DNA of 64,000 nucleotides from G963677445 sp963678275 (GTDB lineage: Bacteria > Bacteroidota > Ignavibacteria > Ignavibacteriales > Melioribacteraceae): positions 62,001 to 126,000 of the forward strand of contig OY782765.1 in NCBI GenBank assembly GCA_963678275.1. The letters run 5' to 3'. The notes under the pieces were generated by a model. That model ran no database searches. It was not told where the DNA came from and was given only the letters and a program-made list of their open reading frames with translations. Below are positions 44,011-53,647 of the stretch, one piece after another (the stretch's first letter is position 1; the number at the start of each line of letters is the position of its first letter). A program made the translations under genes and the position numbers.

Positions 44011-44286
44011 GTGTTATATACACAAGATCAGATTTCAAAGGCGATTGCCGCAATGTCCGGATGGTCGGCAGTGAAAGATGAAATTATTAAAAATTTCACT
44101 CTGAAAAATTTTAGCGATGCTCTGGCATTTGTTGTTAAAACAGGTGTTGAGGCAGAAAAGGCTGATCATCATCCTGAGATACGTTTGCACTCCTGGAACC
44201 AGGTGGAGATTAAACTCTCCACTCACAGCGCCGGAGGAATTACAGAAAAGGATATTGAGCTTGCCTCGAAAATTGATGAACTATAA
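44011..44286 (+). CDS. phhB: 4a-hydroxytetrahydrobiopterin dehydratase (pterin carbinolamine dehydratase)
   Basis: 91 residues from GTG 44011. The active-site pattern ADHHPEIRLHSWNQVEIKLS and THSAGGITEKDIELASKID is that of the PCD/DCoH family. It recycles the pterin cofactor of aromatic amino acid hydroxylases; many bacteria carry it without a hydroxylase, where its role is unclear. It lies 12 bases after clpC with AGGAAAAAGAA before the start and is followed by a strong terminator. Confidence 0.93.
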   Translation: MLYTQDQISKAIAAMSGWSAVKDEIIKNFTLKNFSDALAFVVKTGVEAEKADHHPEIRLHSWNQVEIKLSTHSAGGITEKDIELASKIDEL

Positions 44287-44288
44287 GA

Positions 44289-44316
44289 AAAGCCCCTTTA
44301 ACGGGGCTTTTTTTTT
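44289..44316 (+). terminator. Rho-independent terminator after clpC-phhB
   Basis: Stem AAAGCCCC / GGGGCTTT with a 6-base loop, running into a tract of T. It begins two bases after the phhB stop. Confidence 0.9.
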
Positions 44317-44893
44317 GTTAAGTTAAAAGCGGCGGCTGGAGGGAGGATGCGGAAAAATGTCGCTTAACCGATGATGTTTCGAATGATTGAAAAACATGAT
44401 AATAGTTTTTTTTTTTTTGACGAGCCACCGATTGTTAACCGCTTTCCAATTCCTGAAGGACTGCAAAATTCCGGGATCTCTTATTTTCGGCGATGCCGGT
44501 TTTTAACTATTCCATGAGGACTCAATTTTAGTTAAAAAGCAAAAATAAGATCATGAAGGGAATTCCGTTATCGTGGTCGGGCAACTCTCCTTTTGAGAAA
44601 TCTTCCGGGTTTTCCGGGGCAGGATGAGAGAAAGTGTAAATTATTCAAGTGAAATTTCAGATAATAACTTTCACGTTTCCCGCAAAAAAAAACAGGAACC
44701 GCAAAGTTCTATGTCACAATAAGAAATAACCTTATTGAAATTAAACAGATTATTATTTATATTAAAATCGAAGTCCGGCTTTCGGGTAAACAGAGGTAAA
44801 TGAAGTTTCTTCCGGAGGCAGAGGAAAAACAGGTAACAGCCGTTACTGTTCTGTAAGCACAGAATAAATAGATGGAGCCGTTGATTCTGATAT
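44317..44893. other. Intergenic region without recognised genes
   Basis: 577 bases with no credible frame. A run of 13 T occurs at 44406-44418. The second half, up to 44893, should carry the promoter of the response regulator. A short inverted repeat CAGTAACGGCTGTTAC-like sequence (about 44830-44850, GTAACAGCCGTTAC) is a near-perfect palindrome that could be an operator (inference). Confidence 0.4.
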
Positions 44894-45355
44894 ATGAGAG
44901 AGATAAAAAAACTACTTCTTGTTGATGACGATCCGAATGATGTGGAATTGACAATAGCCGCGTTAACGGATAATAATATCGTTAATGATATTTTAGTGGC
45001 GCGTGACGGCGCTGAGGCTCTTGATTATTTAAAAAAGAGAAACAAGTATGAAAATAATAAAGACCCTCTGCCTGTCGTGGTTCTTCTTGACCTTAAAATG
45101 CCAAAAATAGATGGTCTTGAAGTGCTTGAATTTATGAAATCGGATAAAAAGTTAAAAACAGTGCCGGTTGTTATTCTTTCTTCCTCCAGGGAATCAAAAG
45201 ACTTAAAAAGATGTTATGAACTTGGCGTGAACGCTTACGTGGTTAAACCGGTAAAGTTTGAAAACTTTATAGAGTCGGTCAAAAATATTGGTATCTTCTG
45301 GGTTATGATAAATGAACCCGGAGTCGAACAAGGTGACGGTCAGAATGACGAATGA
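44894..45355 (+). CDS. CheY-like response regulator (Rcp1-type stand-alone receiver)
   Basis: 153 residues, receiver domain only. The acidic cluster DDDPND (11-16), phospho-acceptor D66 in VVLLDLKMPK, VVILSSSRE and the lysine in YVVKPV are visible. The long loop before the phospho-acceptor strand (KKRNKYENNKDPLP) is typical of Rcp1-like regulators that pair with phytochrome-type or PAS kinases. The gene overlaps the next kinase gene, its likely partner. Confidence 0.9.
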   Translation: MREIKKLLLVDDDPNDVELTIAALTDNNIVNDILVARDGAEALDYLKKRNKYENNKDPLPVVVLLDLKMPKIDGLEVLEFMKSDKKLKTVPVVILSSSRESKDLKRCYELGVNAYVVKPVKFENFIESVKNIGIFWVMINEPGVEQGDGQNDE

Positions 45356-47747
45356 TGTTTATCAAATATTATATCTTGAAGATAATGCCTTCGACGCCGA
45401 GCTGGTGGCAGGAAAGCTTGAGAATGCCGGCGCTGAATATCGGGTGATTGTCACCGACAGGGAAAAGGAATTTAAAAGATTACTAAAAGAGGAGCGAATT
45501 GATCTGGTTCTTTCAGATCATTCATTGCCGAATTACAGCGGCGCGCGCGCTCTGGAGCATGTTAAAGAAAAATATCCCGAAATACCCTTCATCTTTATTT
45601 CAGGTGTTATGGGGGAAGAAGCGGCAGTTGAAAGCCTGTTGAAAGGAGCTTCAGATTATATCCTGAAAAATAATATGGTCCGGCTTGTTCCCGCGATTAA
45701 AAGAGCTCTCGATGAAGCCTCCAAAAAAAGAAGACTGAAACAGGCGGAGAAAAAACTGGAATGGGAAACGGAAATAAATAAAGCTTTTTCCACATTATCC
45801 CAGACGATTGTTATGCCGCAGTCGGACATAAGCGCAATTTCAAAAACTGCGATAGAAGTTTCCAGGACAAATGTTACTTGTGAGTGTTTTTTTATTTATT
45901 TGCCAGGCGCTGAAAAAAACAGAATAATTTTTAAGACCGGCGACGAAATTAAAATAAACAGTTTTATCAAAAGTGAAGACCAAACTTATTCTGATCAAAA
46001 AGAGAATTGTTTAATAGAAGATACTCTTCAATTATCATCACCAGTCTATAAGGAAATTGATGAAGATCAGGTCATTGTTTTTTGTGAACTGAAAAGATAC
46101 AACGTGAAAAAAAATTATTTCCTTGTGCCGGCAATAATTGATAAAGAAATATCAGGTTATTTTATAATAGTTGATCTTGAGAAGAAACCTGATGATCAGA
46201 TTACCCGGTTTTTGTGCCGGATCGCTGAACTTTACGCTATTGGAATTAAAAGAAGAGAATCGGAACAGGCGCTTCGCGAAAGTGAAGCCACCCTTAAAAG
46301 TATTTTCAAAGCCGCTCCTATCGGGATAGGCATTGTCAGGGACCGCAGGTTTATATATGTTAATGATTCGGTTGTGAGGGTTCTTGGTTATCCGAGGGAA
46401 GAGATGTATGGAAACTCATCCAGTATGATCTATGAAAGCGAAGCTGATTTTGAACGTATCGGGAAAATTAAATATGACGCGATGAGAAAAAAATCGCTTC
46501 ACAGCCAGGAAACCAGGTTTGTGAAAAAAAATGGTGAAGTGATTGATGTATTGTTGCGAACATGCGCAATGGATAAGAATGATCTCTCAAAAGGAACAAT
46601 TTTTACTTTTGTTGATATTTCCGAAAGAAAAAAAGCTATCAAGGCTCTGGAAGAAAGTGAGGAACGTTTCAGGAGTTTATATGAAAATGCCACTCTGGGA
46701 CTATACAGGATAACACTGGGCGGAACGATGCTGCTGGCAAATCCCGCGCTGGTTGAGATGATGGGTTATGATTCGTTTGGTGAATTCAGGAGAACTGATA
46801 TTGAAAATAATATTTATCTTAATCCTCCTGACAGACAAAAAATGCTTGAAGAGCTTTTTCAATATGGCTCGGTCAGAGGATTTGAAACTAAATGGATTAA
46901 AAAGAATGGTCAGATAATAGACGTGCGAATAAGCACCCGCGCGATAAAAAATGAGAGAGATGAAATTGAATATATTGAAGGTGTTGTAGAAGATTTCTCT
47001 GAAAGAAAAAAAGCGGAAAATATGCTGGTTTCGGCAAAAGAGCAGGCAGAAAAATCGGATCGTCTGAAAACCGAGTTTCTCGCGCAAATGTCGCATGAAA
47101 TCCGAACCCCTATTAATACTATTGTAAGTTTTACCAACCTGATAGAGGCTGACCTCTCTGATCTGCAAAACGGTGATCTTCATGATGCTTTTGGTATGAT
47201 CGATTCAGCCAGCAAAAGAGTTATTAGAACAATTGATCTGATTCTTAATATGTCTGAGCTTCAAATCGGTTCATATGATTTCAGACCCAGGAGTTTGGAT
47301 TTACTGACAGATATTATACAACATATATACAATGATTATAAATATGCCGCTAATGACAGAGGTCTCAAACTTACGATTCTTAATCAGGCGGAAAAAAGCA
47401 AAATAATTGCTGATGAGTACAGTGTAATTCAAATCTTTACAAATCTTATTGATAACGCTATTAAATATACTCCGGAAGGGGAAATTAAACTCATTCTTGA
47501 AGAAGATGATGATAATATGCTCGCCGTAACAGTTGAAGATACGGGAATAGGAATTTCAGAAGAATATCTTCCTCATATCTTCGATTCATTTACCCAGGAA
47601 GAACATGGTTATACACGACAATTTGAGGGAAACGGCCTTGGGCTTAGTCTGGTAAAAAAGTATTGCGAAATGAATAAAGCTGAAATAAACATCCGGAGCC
47701 AAAAGGGTAAAGGAACCGGAGTAAAAGTCACTTTCCCCTCTGCGTAA
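45345..47747 (+). CDS. Hybrid sensor kinase: N-terminal receiver, two PAS domains, histidine kinase
   Basis: About 800 residues from ATG 45345; an upstream ATG at 45312 is possible. Residues 5-125 are a receiver (phospho-acceptor D58 in LVLSDHSLPN). A GAF-like region (about 145-310) of low similarity follows, then two PAS domains (about 315-435 and 440-565), a HisKA helix pair with MSHEIRTP (H near 583), and a HATPase with FTNLIDNAIKYTPEGE, DTGIGI and GNGLGLSL. There is no membrane segment, so it is a cytosolic sensor. It overlaps the preceding regulator, forming a two-gene signalling unit. The ligand is unknown. Confidence 0.92.
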   Translation: MTNDVYQILYLEDNAFDAELVAGKLENAGAEYRVIVTDREKEFKRLLKEERIDLVLSDHSLPNYSGARALEHVKEKYPEIPFIFISGVMGEEAAVESLLKGASDYILKNNMVRLVPAIKRALDEASKKRRLKQAEKKLEWETEINKAFSTLSQTIVMPQSDISAISKTAIEVSRTNVTCECFFIYLPGAEKNRIIFKTGDEIKINSFIKSEDQTYSDQKENCLIEDTLQLSSPVYKEIDEDQVIVFCELKRYNVKKNYFLVPAIIDKEISGYFIIVDLEKKPDDQITRFLCRIAELYAIGIKRRESEQALRESEATLKSIFKAAPIGIGIVRDRRFIYVNDSVVRVLGYPREEMYGNSSSMIYESEADFERIGKIKYDAMRKKSLHSQETRFVKKNGEVIDVLLRTCAMDKNDLSKGTIFTFVDISERKKAIKALEESEERFRSLYENATLGLYRITLGGTMLLANPALVEMMGYDSFGEFRRTDIENNIYLNPPDRQKMLEELFQYGSVRGFETKWIKKNGQIIDVRISTRAIKNERDEIEYIEGVVEDFSERKKAENMLVSAKEQAEKSDRLKTEFLAQMSHEIRTPINTIVSFTNLIEADLSDLQNGDLHDAFGMIDSASKRVIRTIDLILNMSELQIGSYDFRPRSLDLLTDIIQHIYNDYKYAANDRGLKLTILNQAEKSKIIADEYSVIQIFTNLIDNAIKYTPEGEIKLILEEDDDNMLAVTVEDTGIGISEEYLPHIFDSFTQEEHGYTRQFEGNGLGLSLVKKYCEMNKAEINIRSQKGKGTGVKVTFPSA

Positions 47748-48100
47748 GGGCCTGTAATAATATTCACCTGACGATCGAACGTTATTTAATTAGTGTAAAC
47801 ACTTACCATAGTTATTCTATCATAAAGGTTGTCCTATTGGTAACTGATGGAAAACCCGGATTCCTTCCTGATAATTCAGGGCTTTAAAATTCTTTTTCTT
47901 TGATATTATAAACCGGTTCTGTAATATTCTTTAAATGCCTGAATTAGCCTAATAAATGGCTTTATTCCTTATTATTTTATAATTGTTAAACATAATCAGA
48001 TGTTTTTTTCTGAAAATTATTTGTTTTCGGAGAAAAGATATAAACTTTTAAAATGATTTTTCGAAAATCAGTTTGTATGCCATTAAAAAAAAGGATTAAT
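47748..48100. other. Intergenic region upstream of the porin
   Basis: About 350 AT-rich bases without coding features. It holds a short inverted repeat AGTGT-AA-ACACT at about 47791-47802 and a weak hairpin CCTGATAATTCAGG followed by a T-rich stretch at about 47868-47900, which may end the kinase transcript. Confidence 0.4.
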
Positions 48101-49084
48101 ATGAGAATAGTATTACTATGTCTGCTCGCCGGCAGTCTTTTTGCCCAGCAGCAGGTGGATGTAAAAGGGATTAATCTATTCGGCTGGGGGCAGATCGAAT
48201 ATGAACAACCGGATAATACCAGTGGAAAAGATGGAAACTTTATAGTAAAGAAACTCCGTCCGGGGATTAAGGGAAACCTGGTGGAAAATCTGGATTATGC
48301 TTTTTTGTATGAACTTGCCGGAACAAGTCCCAAGTTATTGCAGGCATGGGTTGACTACAGAATTTCCAATTATTTGAATTTCCGTCTTGGTCAGTATAAA
48401 TACCCCTTTGGTATTGAAAATTATATTACCGGCACCAAGTGGAAATTTATCCGACCTTCGGGTATTACAAGCGCTGTTTCATCGAAGCTTGGCCAGGCAG
48501 GAGGATCTTTAAGGGATATTGGTCTGCAGGCATCGGGTCAGGCGGGCGTTAATGATGACTTCAATCTTGAATACAAAGTCATGGTCTTTAATGGAAATGG
48601 CATAAACAGCAGCGATTTAAATAAGTCGAAAGATGTTGCCGGTTCTGTTTCTTTTTCGTTATTTAAAAAGTTAAAGCTTGGCGCCTCTGTTTATAAAGGT
48701 GTTTTTACAAATAATGATATCGATTATGATGAAACCGCGCTGGATTTTAACCTGACATTTAAATCTCAATTTATGAATAGGGATTTTCATATACAGGGGG
48801 AATATATTACTTCGGAATATGACAATGCCGGAGGAACTACAAAATATAACGGGTATTATCTATTCTACACCCAATATCTGATCGCGAAAAAACTGGAAGC
48901 GGGAATAAAATATGACTGGATAGAAAATGAGACTGTAACCGGAACAACAGATAAAGGTATGGTTACTTTGGCATTATGCTATTATATCAAAGGATTGCAG
49001 AAAGTCAGCTTAAATTATTTGCATGACGGACAGGATAATTCCAGGAACACTCTGATATTTCAATTCCAGATAGCATTTAAATAA
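48101..49084 (+). CDS. Outer membrane porin (phosphate-selective porin O/P-like)
   Basis: About 327 residues from ATG 48101, chosen because AAAAGGA lies a few bases upstream; ATGs at 48053 and 48077 are in frame. A signal peptide (RIVLLCLLAGSLFA, cleaved before QQQVDV) precedes a beta-barrel with NFRLGQYKYPFGIE and a C-terminal NTLIFQFQIAFK ending in an aromatic residue. The pattern fits the porin O/P family, which passes anions or small solutes. It lies 11 bases before a chemoreceptor gene. Confidence 0.85.
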   Translation: MRIVLLCLLAGSLFAQQQVDVKGINLFGWGQIEYEQPDNTSGKDGNFIVKKLRPGIKGNLVENLDYAFLYELAGTSPKLLQAWVDYRISNYLNFRLGQYKYPFGIENYITGTKWKFIRPSGITSAVSSKLGQAGGSLRDIGLQASGQAGVNDDFNLEYKVMVFNGNGINSSDLNKSKDVAGSVSFSLFKKLKLGASVYKGVFTNNDIDYDETALDFNLTFKSQFMNRDFHIQGEYITSEYDNAGGTTKYNGYYLFYTQYLIAKKLEAGIKYDWIENETVTGTTDKGMVTLALCYYIKGLQKVSLNYLHDGQDNSRNTLIFQFQIAFK

Positions 49085-49095
49085 GGACCCTGCTT

Positions 49096-51330
49096 ATGTA
49101 TAAAAACAGTTTATCAATTAAAGAGCTGATAACAACAGTCTTTATTTCAAGTTTTGTAATACTCTCTATAATTATCGGTTATATGGTTTATTCGGTGAGT
49201 GAACAAAACTTTGAGAGAAATATTGACCAAAAATTTAAGGAATTTGAGGCTTTTTTTAATGAACAGAATAACCAGAAAGCGCATGATCTTATGGTCGCGC
49301 TGGAGTTCCTGAAACAGGATGAGAATATCTTAAGCGCGATAGCAAACGGAGAAAGGGACCGGCTGCGAGAAGAGCTGCTTCCCCTTTTCCAAAATGTTCT
49401 TAACCCGAAATATCTGATTGCGCAGGTTCATTTCCATACTCCCAATTCTCACTCATTTCTAAGGCTTCATAAACCTTCCAAATTTGGCGATGACCTTTCA
49501 TCATTCAGAAAAACTGTGGTTGAATGCAACAGAGATAAAAAGATTATCACCGGTATGGAAGTCGGTAAATATGGCACCGGATTAAGAGTAATAACTCCAC
49601 TTTATTATCAGGGAAAACATATCGGAAGTGTTGAAGTCAGCAGCGGAATAGATGGTGTTCTCGAAGCTTTAAAGGGAGCTATGGATGTCGATTATGGCAT
49701 AGGTATTTTGAAAAATCAGCTTGAACTTGCCGGGGGCAAAATCAATTCAACAGATGTGGTTAACAATGATCTGGTCTATTATAAAATATCTGATGAAAAA
49801 TTAAAGCCTCTGATCGCGAAAAAAAATAACTCGAACGATAATATTTGTGGTCTTGATGGAAAAGATTTTGCGGTACTGGATTTCCCCCTTGTTGATTTCG
49901 CGGGAAATAATGTCGGCACAATTACCCTGGTTGATGATGTTACCGAAGAAATTTCGGAAATGAATTCAAATTTATTTTATAATATTCTCATTATCATTAT
50001 TATTGCCCTTATTGCCATATTGTTTACGATGAGCAGGTTGAAGAAATATCTTTTTACCCCCCTGAATAATCTTACGGAAGCATCATCTGAAATATCAAAG
50101 GGCAATTTTGATATTAAACTGAATATTGTCAGACAGGATGAAATTAACGGCCTTAAAGAAAGTTTCAACCTAATGACGGAAAACATTCGCAGGACTTATT
50201 CAGACCTTAAGCATGAAAAAGAGAATGTTGAGAAAAAAATTGAAGAAGCTACAGCCGAAATAGCAGATCAGAAAGAATTCCTGGCTAATAATGTGTCAAG
50301 AATCCTGGCCGCAATGGATAAATTTGCCTCAGGCGATCTAACCATTGAGCTCGAATATGATGATGATGACAGTGAAATCAGCAAGCTTTGCAAAGGTATT
50401 AATTCTGCTGTATATAATGTTAGAGAAATGATATTCTCAGTTTCCAACGCTATCGAGGAAACAGCGGGGGTAAGCAACCAGATTTCGGTAAGCTCGCAGG
50501 AAATGGCAGCCGCTTCAAGAGAACAGAATGAACAGGCGACCGAAGTTGCCAGTTCTATTGAGGAAATGACCTCAACTATAGGCCAGAACGCGTTAAATGC
50601 CAAGAACGCGGCTATGTCCTCCTCTGACGCAAAAGGACAGGTTGAAATAGGAAGCCAGAAGGTTGTTGAAAACCGAACAGGAATCGAGCAAATCTATTCC
50701 GCTACCGAGAGAACCGGAAAAACAATTACTTCACTTGTCAACAAATCGAACCAGATTGACCAGATTGCCAATGTGATCAATGAGATAGCGGATCAAACTA
50801 ATCTTCTCGCTCTTAACGCAGCTATTGAAGCCGCGAGAGCGGGGGAGCAGGGAAGAGGTTTTGCCGTAGTTGCCGATGAGGTAAGAAAACTTGCTGAAAG
50901 AACCACCAAAGCGACAAAGGAAATTTCAGAAACTATCAAGACAATTCAACTGGAAGCCAAGGAAGCTGATACTTCAATGGCTGAGGCAATGGAAGCGGTG
51001 AGCAACGGTAAAAAAATTACTGAGGATGTTGACTCAGCGCTTAATAATATCAAAACCGGAATCGAAAATGTTACACTTGAGATTGACCAGGTAGCTACAG
51101 CAAGTGAACAGCAGTCTTCGACATCGGAACTTATCAGTAAGAATGCGGAAATTATTTCGAACAGTTCTATGGAATCGCTTGACGCTTCCCAGCACCTGGC
51201 GAACTCCGCTCTTGAGCTTAATAAGCTGACTCTGAATCTGAAGGAGCTGATTCAGACTTTCCATTTCAACGATTCTTCACATGGGCAGTTAAATTCTCCC
51301 CATGCAGATGAAAGCAGAATGTTGACTTAA
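49096..51330 (+). CDS. Methyl-accepting chemotaxis protein with a periplasmic double-Cache-like sensor
   Basis: 744 residues. A membrane helix at about 12-32 and another at about 295-315 flank a periplasmic domain with SHSFLRLHKPSKFGDDLSSF and GLRVITPLYYQGKHIGSVEV, resembling dCache_3. HAMP follows (LTEASSEISKGNFD), a coiled coil, and the signalling tip EIADQTNLLALNAAIEAARA then GEQGRGFAVVADEVRKLAER. The receptor should control a CheA kinase. The ligand is unknown. Its coupling to the porin gene suggests a solute-sensing role (inference). Confidence 0.92.
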   Translation: MYKNSLSIKELITTVFISSFVILSIIIGYMVYSVSEQNFERNIDQKFKEFEAFFNEQNNQKAHDLMVALEFLKQDENILSAIANGERDRLREELLPLFQNVLNPKYLIAQVHFHTPNSHSFLRLHKPSKFGDDLSSFRKTVVECNRDKKIITGMEVGKYGTGLRVITPLYYQGKHIGSVEVSSGIDGVLEALKGAMDVDYGIGILKNQLELAGGKINSTDVVNNDLVYYKISDEKLKPLIAKKNNSNDNICGLDGKDFAVLDFPLVDFAGNNVGTITLVDDVTEEISEMNSNLFYNILIIIIIALIAILFTMSRLKKYLFTPLNNLTEASSEISKGNFDIKLNIVRQDEINGLKESFNLMTENIRRTYSDLKHEKENVEKKIEEATAEIADQKEFLANNVSRILAAMDKFASGDLTIELEYDDDDSEISKLCKGINSAVYNVREMIFSVSNAIEETAGVSNQISVSSQEMAAASREQNEQATEVASSIEEMTSTIGQNALNAKNAAMSSSDAKGQVEIGSQKVVENRTGIEQIYSATERTGKTITSLVNKSNQIDQIANVINEIADQTNLLALNAAIEAARAGEQGRGFAVVADEVRKLAERTTKATKEISETIKTIQLEAKEADTSMAEAMEAVSNGKKITEDVDSALNNIKTGIENVTLEIDQVATASEQQSSTSELISKNAEIISNSSMESLDASQHLANSALELNKLTLNLKELIQTFHFNDSSHGQLNSPHADESRMLT

Positions 51331-51367
51331 ATTCATTCGATCTCAGATATAATCCTTGTTGTTAGAA

Positions 51368-51395
51368 AAGCCCGGCATTCAGTTTTGCCGGGCTT
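51368..51395 (+). terminator. Terminator hairpin after the chemoreceptor gene
   Basis: A perfect 10-bp stem AAGCCCGGCA / TGCCGGGCTT with an 8-base loop, followed by ATTTATTTATT. The T-run is broken but the stem is strong. Confidence 0.8.
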
Positions 51396-51497
51396 ATTTA
51401 TTTATTCCACTCTCTTTTTTGAAATTTCTTTTGTTTTTCTGCCGATACTGTTTTATCTTCTCCGGTTCTTAATTTTATTCGGGGTGAAAGTCATTAT

Positions 51498-53210
51498 ATG
51501 AGCAGGATAAGTATTTCCCTAATAATTCTCCTTTTATTTATCTATTCTCATATTTGCGCGCAAAGTTTTTACAAGCCTTTTCATACAAACAATGATGAGT
51601 ATTTTAAGGCGCTTATTATTTTCGCGCAGTTTGAGGATGATACAGCTTCAAATTACAGATGGCCGGCAGGTAAATTACCCCGATGGGCTGAAAATTTCAC
51701 TTCCGAAGAAACAGGGGCGTTTTCACTTTCAGAATACTACAGGGTGATGTCATCGGGCAGGTTTAAGTTTATCACCGATTATTACGATTCACTGGTTTAT
51801 ATTCCCGGAAGGGAGAAGTTTCCGGGAAGAGGATATAGAAACGCAAATTCGGCGGTTCTTAAAAAAGTTGATAAAAGTATAAATTTCAGGGAGTACGATA
51901 ATTGGTTTTATGACTCAAAGGATGGCCTGCATAAATTCAACCGGGATAGCAGTGACTCTGTGGTTGATATGCTTATTATCATATACCGGAATATTTCAAC
52001 CTCATGGTTCGGCAATTTTACGGCGATTGCTTCCATAGGAGCTGACATCCTCACAGATGATGGAGTGAAAATTAAAGGAGGTTTCGGAATCAGTTCATCG
52101 GGAATAACGGTTCGTAAAGGATTTCAAAGTCCGGAACAGATGCTCAATTGCCTGGTTCATGAATACGGGCATTATATATATGGAGCGGGACACTCTGACT
52201 ATGGAGGAGTTATGACGGGAGTTCCTTATCCGGGTGTATTTGCCACATTACGTTTAAATTCCTGGGAAAGGGAGAGGGCAGGCTATATAAATTTCCTCTC
52301 ATTACCTGACGATGGAGGGGAGATTGAACTAATGGATTATGTTACCAGCGGAGACGTGTTAAAGATTCCTGTTGCCGGTGATAACATTTATTATGTGCTT
52401 GAGAATCACCAGTTCGTTTCACCATTTGAGGATTTCAATAAAAAAGCGCTGCCAAACAACCGAAATTCCGGTGGAAAAGGTTTATACATTTACCTGTTTA
52501 GTTCTGCCGAGAGGTATCCATATAAGGCCGCGCTTAAATCAGCGGGAGGAGGATGGGACTGGGGTATTACAGATACCATCAAAAACAGTCCGCTATGTGG
52601 TTGTGAAGTTCCTCTTCTTGGTAAAATAAAAATAAATAGTATTACAGGCGTTGGGGAATCGGCGGCTTCGGCAAGATTCAAAGGCAATATATGGCCGAAC
52701 TGGTATGTCGCTGATAAAAAAAGCGCCGAACCTCTTCTTACAGAAGTTTGTAAGGGAAGTTTATATGACGCGTTCGCTCCCGGTTATAATGAGATATTTT
52801 CTCCATGGAGCAATCCTTCATCGGTTGTGCCGGGATATGAGAATGTCAGTATTACTGTGCGAATTATAGAAATGTCCGGCGGAAAAATTAAATTAAAGGT
52901 TTTCAGGAATGAAGAATCAGCGGTGAAACTCCCCCCCTCAAAACCTCATATTTCAGGTTTTAAGAGGGAGGAAAAAGAAAACGCGCTTTTCTGGCACAGT
53001 AATAATGAACCTGACATAAAGGAATATTTTATTTACCGGTCAGAACATGAAAGTTATAACCTGGTATTATTCGGAAAAACGGGGCATATCAAAGAATCTG
53101 AAACGCAGAAATTTTCCGGCGATTTTATTCCCGGTTTTTATTATTCCGTGCAGGCTGTGGATTTAGATGGCTTGAAGTCGGTTTTGTCAGAATCTGTATA
53201 TTTCAAATAA
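51498..53210 (+). CDS. Secreted M6-like metalloprotease
   Basis: 570 residues. Residues 1-21 form a signal peptide ending ICA-QSFY. The zinc motif HEYGH lies at 221-225 (LVHEYGHYIYGAGHSDYGG), with the following GVMTGVPYPG and LNSWERERAGY, matching M6 (immune inhibitor A-like) peptidases. The C-terminal part, from about 460, is a fibronectin III-like module (PPSKPHISGFKREEKENALF, FYYSVQAVDLDG). No clear type IX secretion C-terminal domain is visible, so its route past the outer membrane is uncertain. The start is ATG 51498. It stands alone. Confidence 0.82.
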   Translation: MSRISISLIILLLFIYSHICAQSFYKPFHTNNDEYFKALIIFAQFEDDTASNYRWPAGKLPRWAENFTSEETGAFSLSEYYRVMSSGRFKFITDYYDSLVYIPGREKFPGRGYRNANSAVLKKVDKSINFREYDNWFYDSKDGLHKFNRDSSDSVVDMLIIIYRNISTSWFGNFTAIASIGADILTDDGVKIKGGFGISSSGITVRKGFQSPEQMLNCLVHEYGHYIYGAGHSDYGGVMTGVPYPGVFATLRLNSWERERAGYINFLSLPDDGGEIELMDYVTSGDVLKIPVAGDNIYYVLENHQFVSPFEDFNKKALPNNRNSGGKGLYIYLFSSAERYPYKAALKSAGGGWDWGITDTIKNSPLCGCEVPLLGKIKINSITGVGESAASARFKGNIWPNWYVADKKSAEPLLTEVCKGSLYDAFAPGYNEIFSPWSNPSSVVPGYENVSITVRIIEMSGGKIKLKVFRNEESAVKLPPSKPHISGFKREEKENALFWHSNNEPDIKEYFIYRSEHESYNLVLFGKTGHIKESETQKFSGDFIPGFYYSVQAVDLDGLKSVLSESVYFK

Positions 53211-53328
53211 ATCAGCCACTGGCGCCCAAAACAATTACGAATGACGAATTTTATGGCTCTCTAATCCGGTGAGAAAATATAATTGCCTTAGCAGGTAAGG
53301 GCAGAACGAAAAAAGAAATTCAAAAAAA

Positions 53329-53421
53329 ACGTTCTCGTTCTCGTAATCGTCCTCGTTCTCGAATAACCTGAGCGTTTTGAAAAGACGAGTACGAAGCACG
53401 ATTAAGAGAACGAGTACGTAT
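53329..53421. repeat. Second copy of the CTCGTAATCG palindrome
   Basis: It aligns almost gaplessly with 24702-24801 (about nine of ten bases by eye), including the central AGCGTTTTGAA and the right arm AGAGAACGAGTACG. This shows the element is dispersed in the genome. Confidence 0.75.
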
Positions 53422-53440
53422 TTAGTATCGTGGCCTGACT

Positions 53441-53481
53441 ATCCTCAACATGTTGACGTTAGTGTAGTGGTAAGAGCCTAA
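53441..53481. repeat. 41-bp direct repeat, copy 1
   Basis: It starts ATCCTCAACATGTTG and ends GTAAGAGCCTAA. It differs from 53921-53961 at three positions and lies exactly 480 bases before it. Confidence 0.85.
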
Positions 53482-53549
53482 ATTTTCCCCAGGCAGAGCC
53501 TGTGGAAAACGCCCTATCGGGGAAAAGTTCCCTGACAAAACGGGAAGCG

Positions 53550-53592
53550 ATTTATTCAATAAGAAGTTAAATTATACGCAAATTGGCAAGAG
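53550..53592. repeat. Diverged fragment of the dispersed repeat end
   Basis: It contains AAGTTAAATTATACGCAAAT and TTGGCAAGAG, recognisably related to the 24822-24887 unit. Confidence 0.55.
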
Positions 53593-53647
53593 ATTTATCA
53601 ACAAGTAGAAAGTTTAATGCCAGGTAAAAGTTTTATGATTACTCGAG

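Noticed and set aside
44406..44418. Run of 13 T as a possible slippage or terminator site
   Set aside because: No stem precedes it and it lies outside any gene, so no function can be supported.
53460..53482. tRNA-like stretch GTAGTGGTAAGAGCC resembling a D-arm
   Set aside because: No anticodon arm, T-arm with TTCGA or acceptor stem can be drawn around it, and it is part of a 41-bp repeat.
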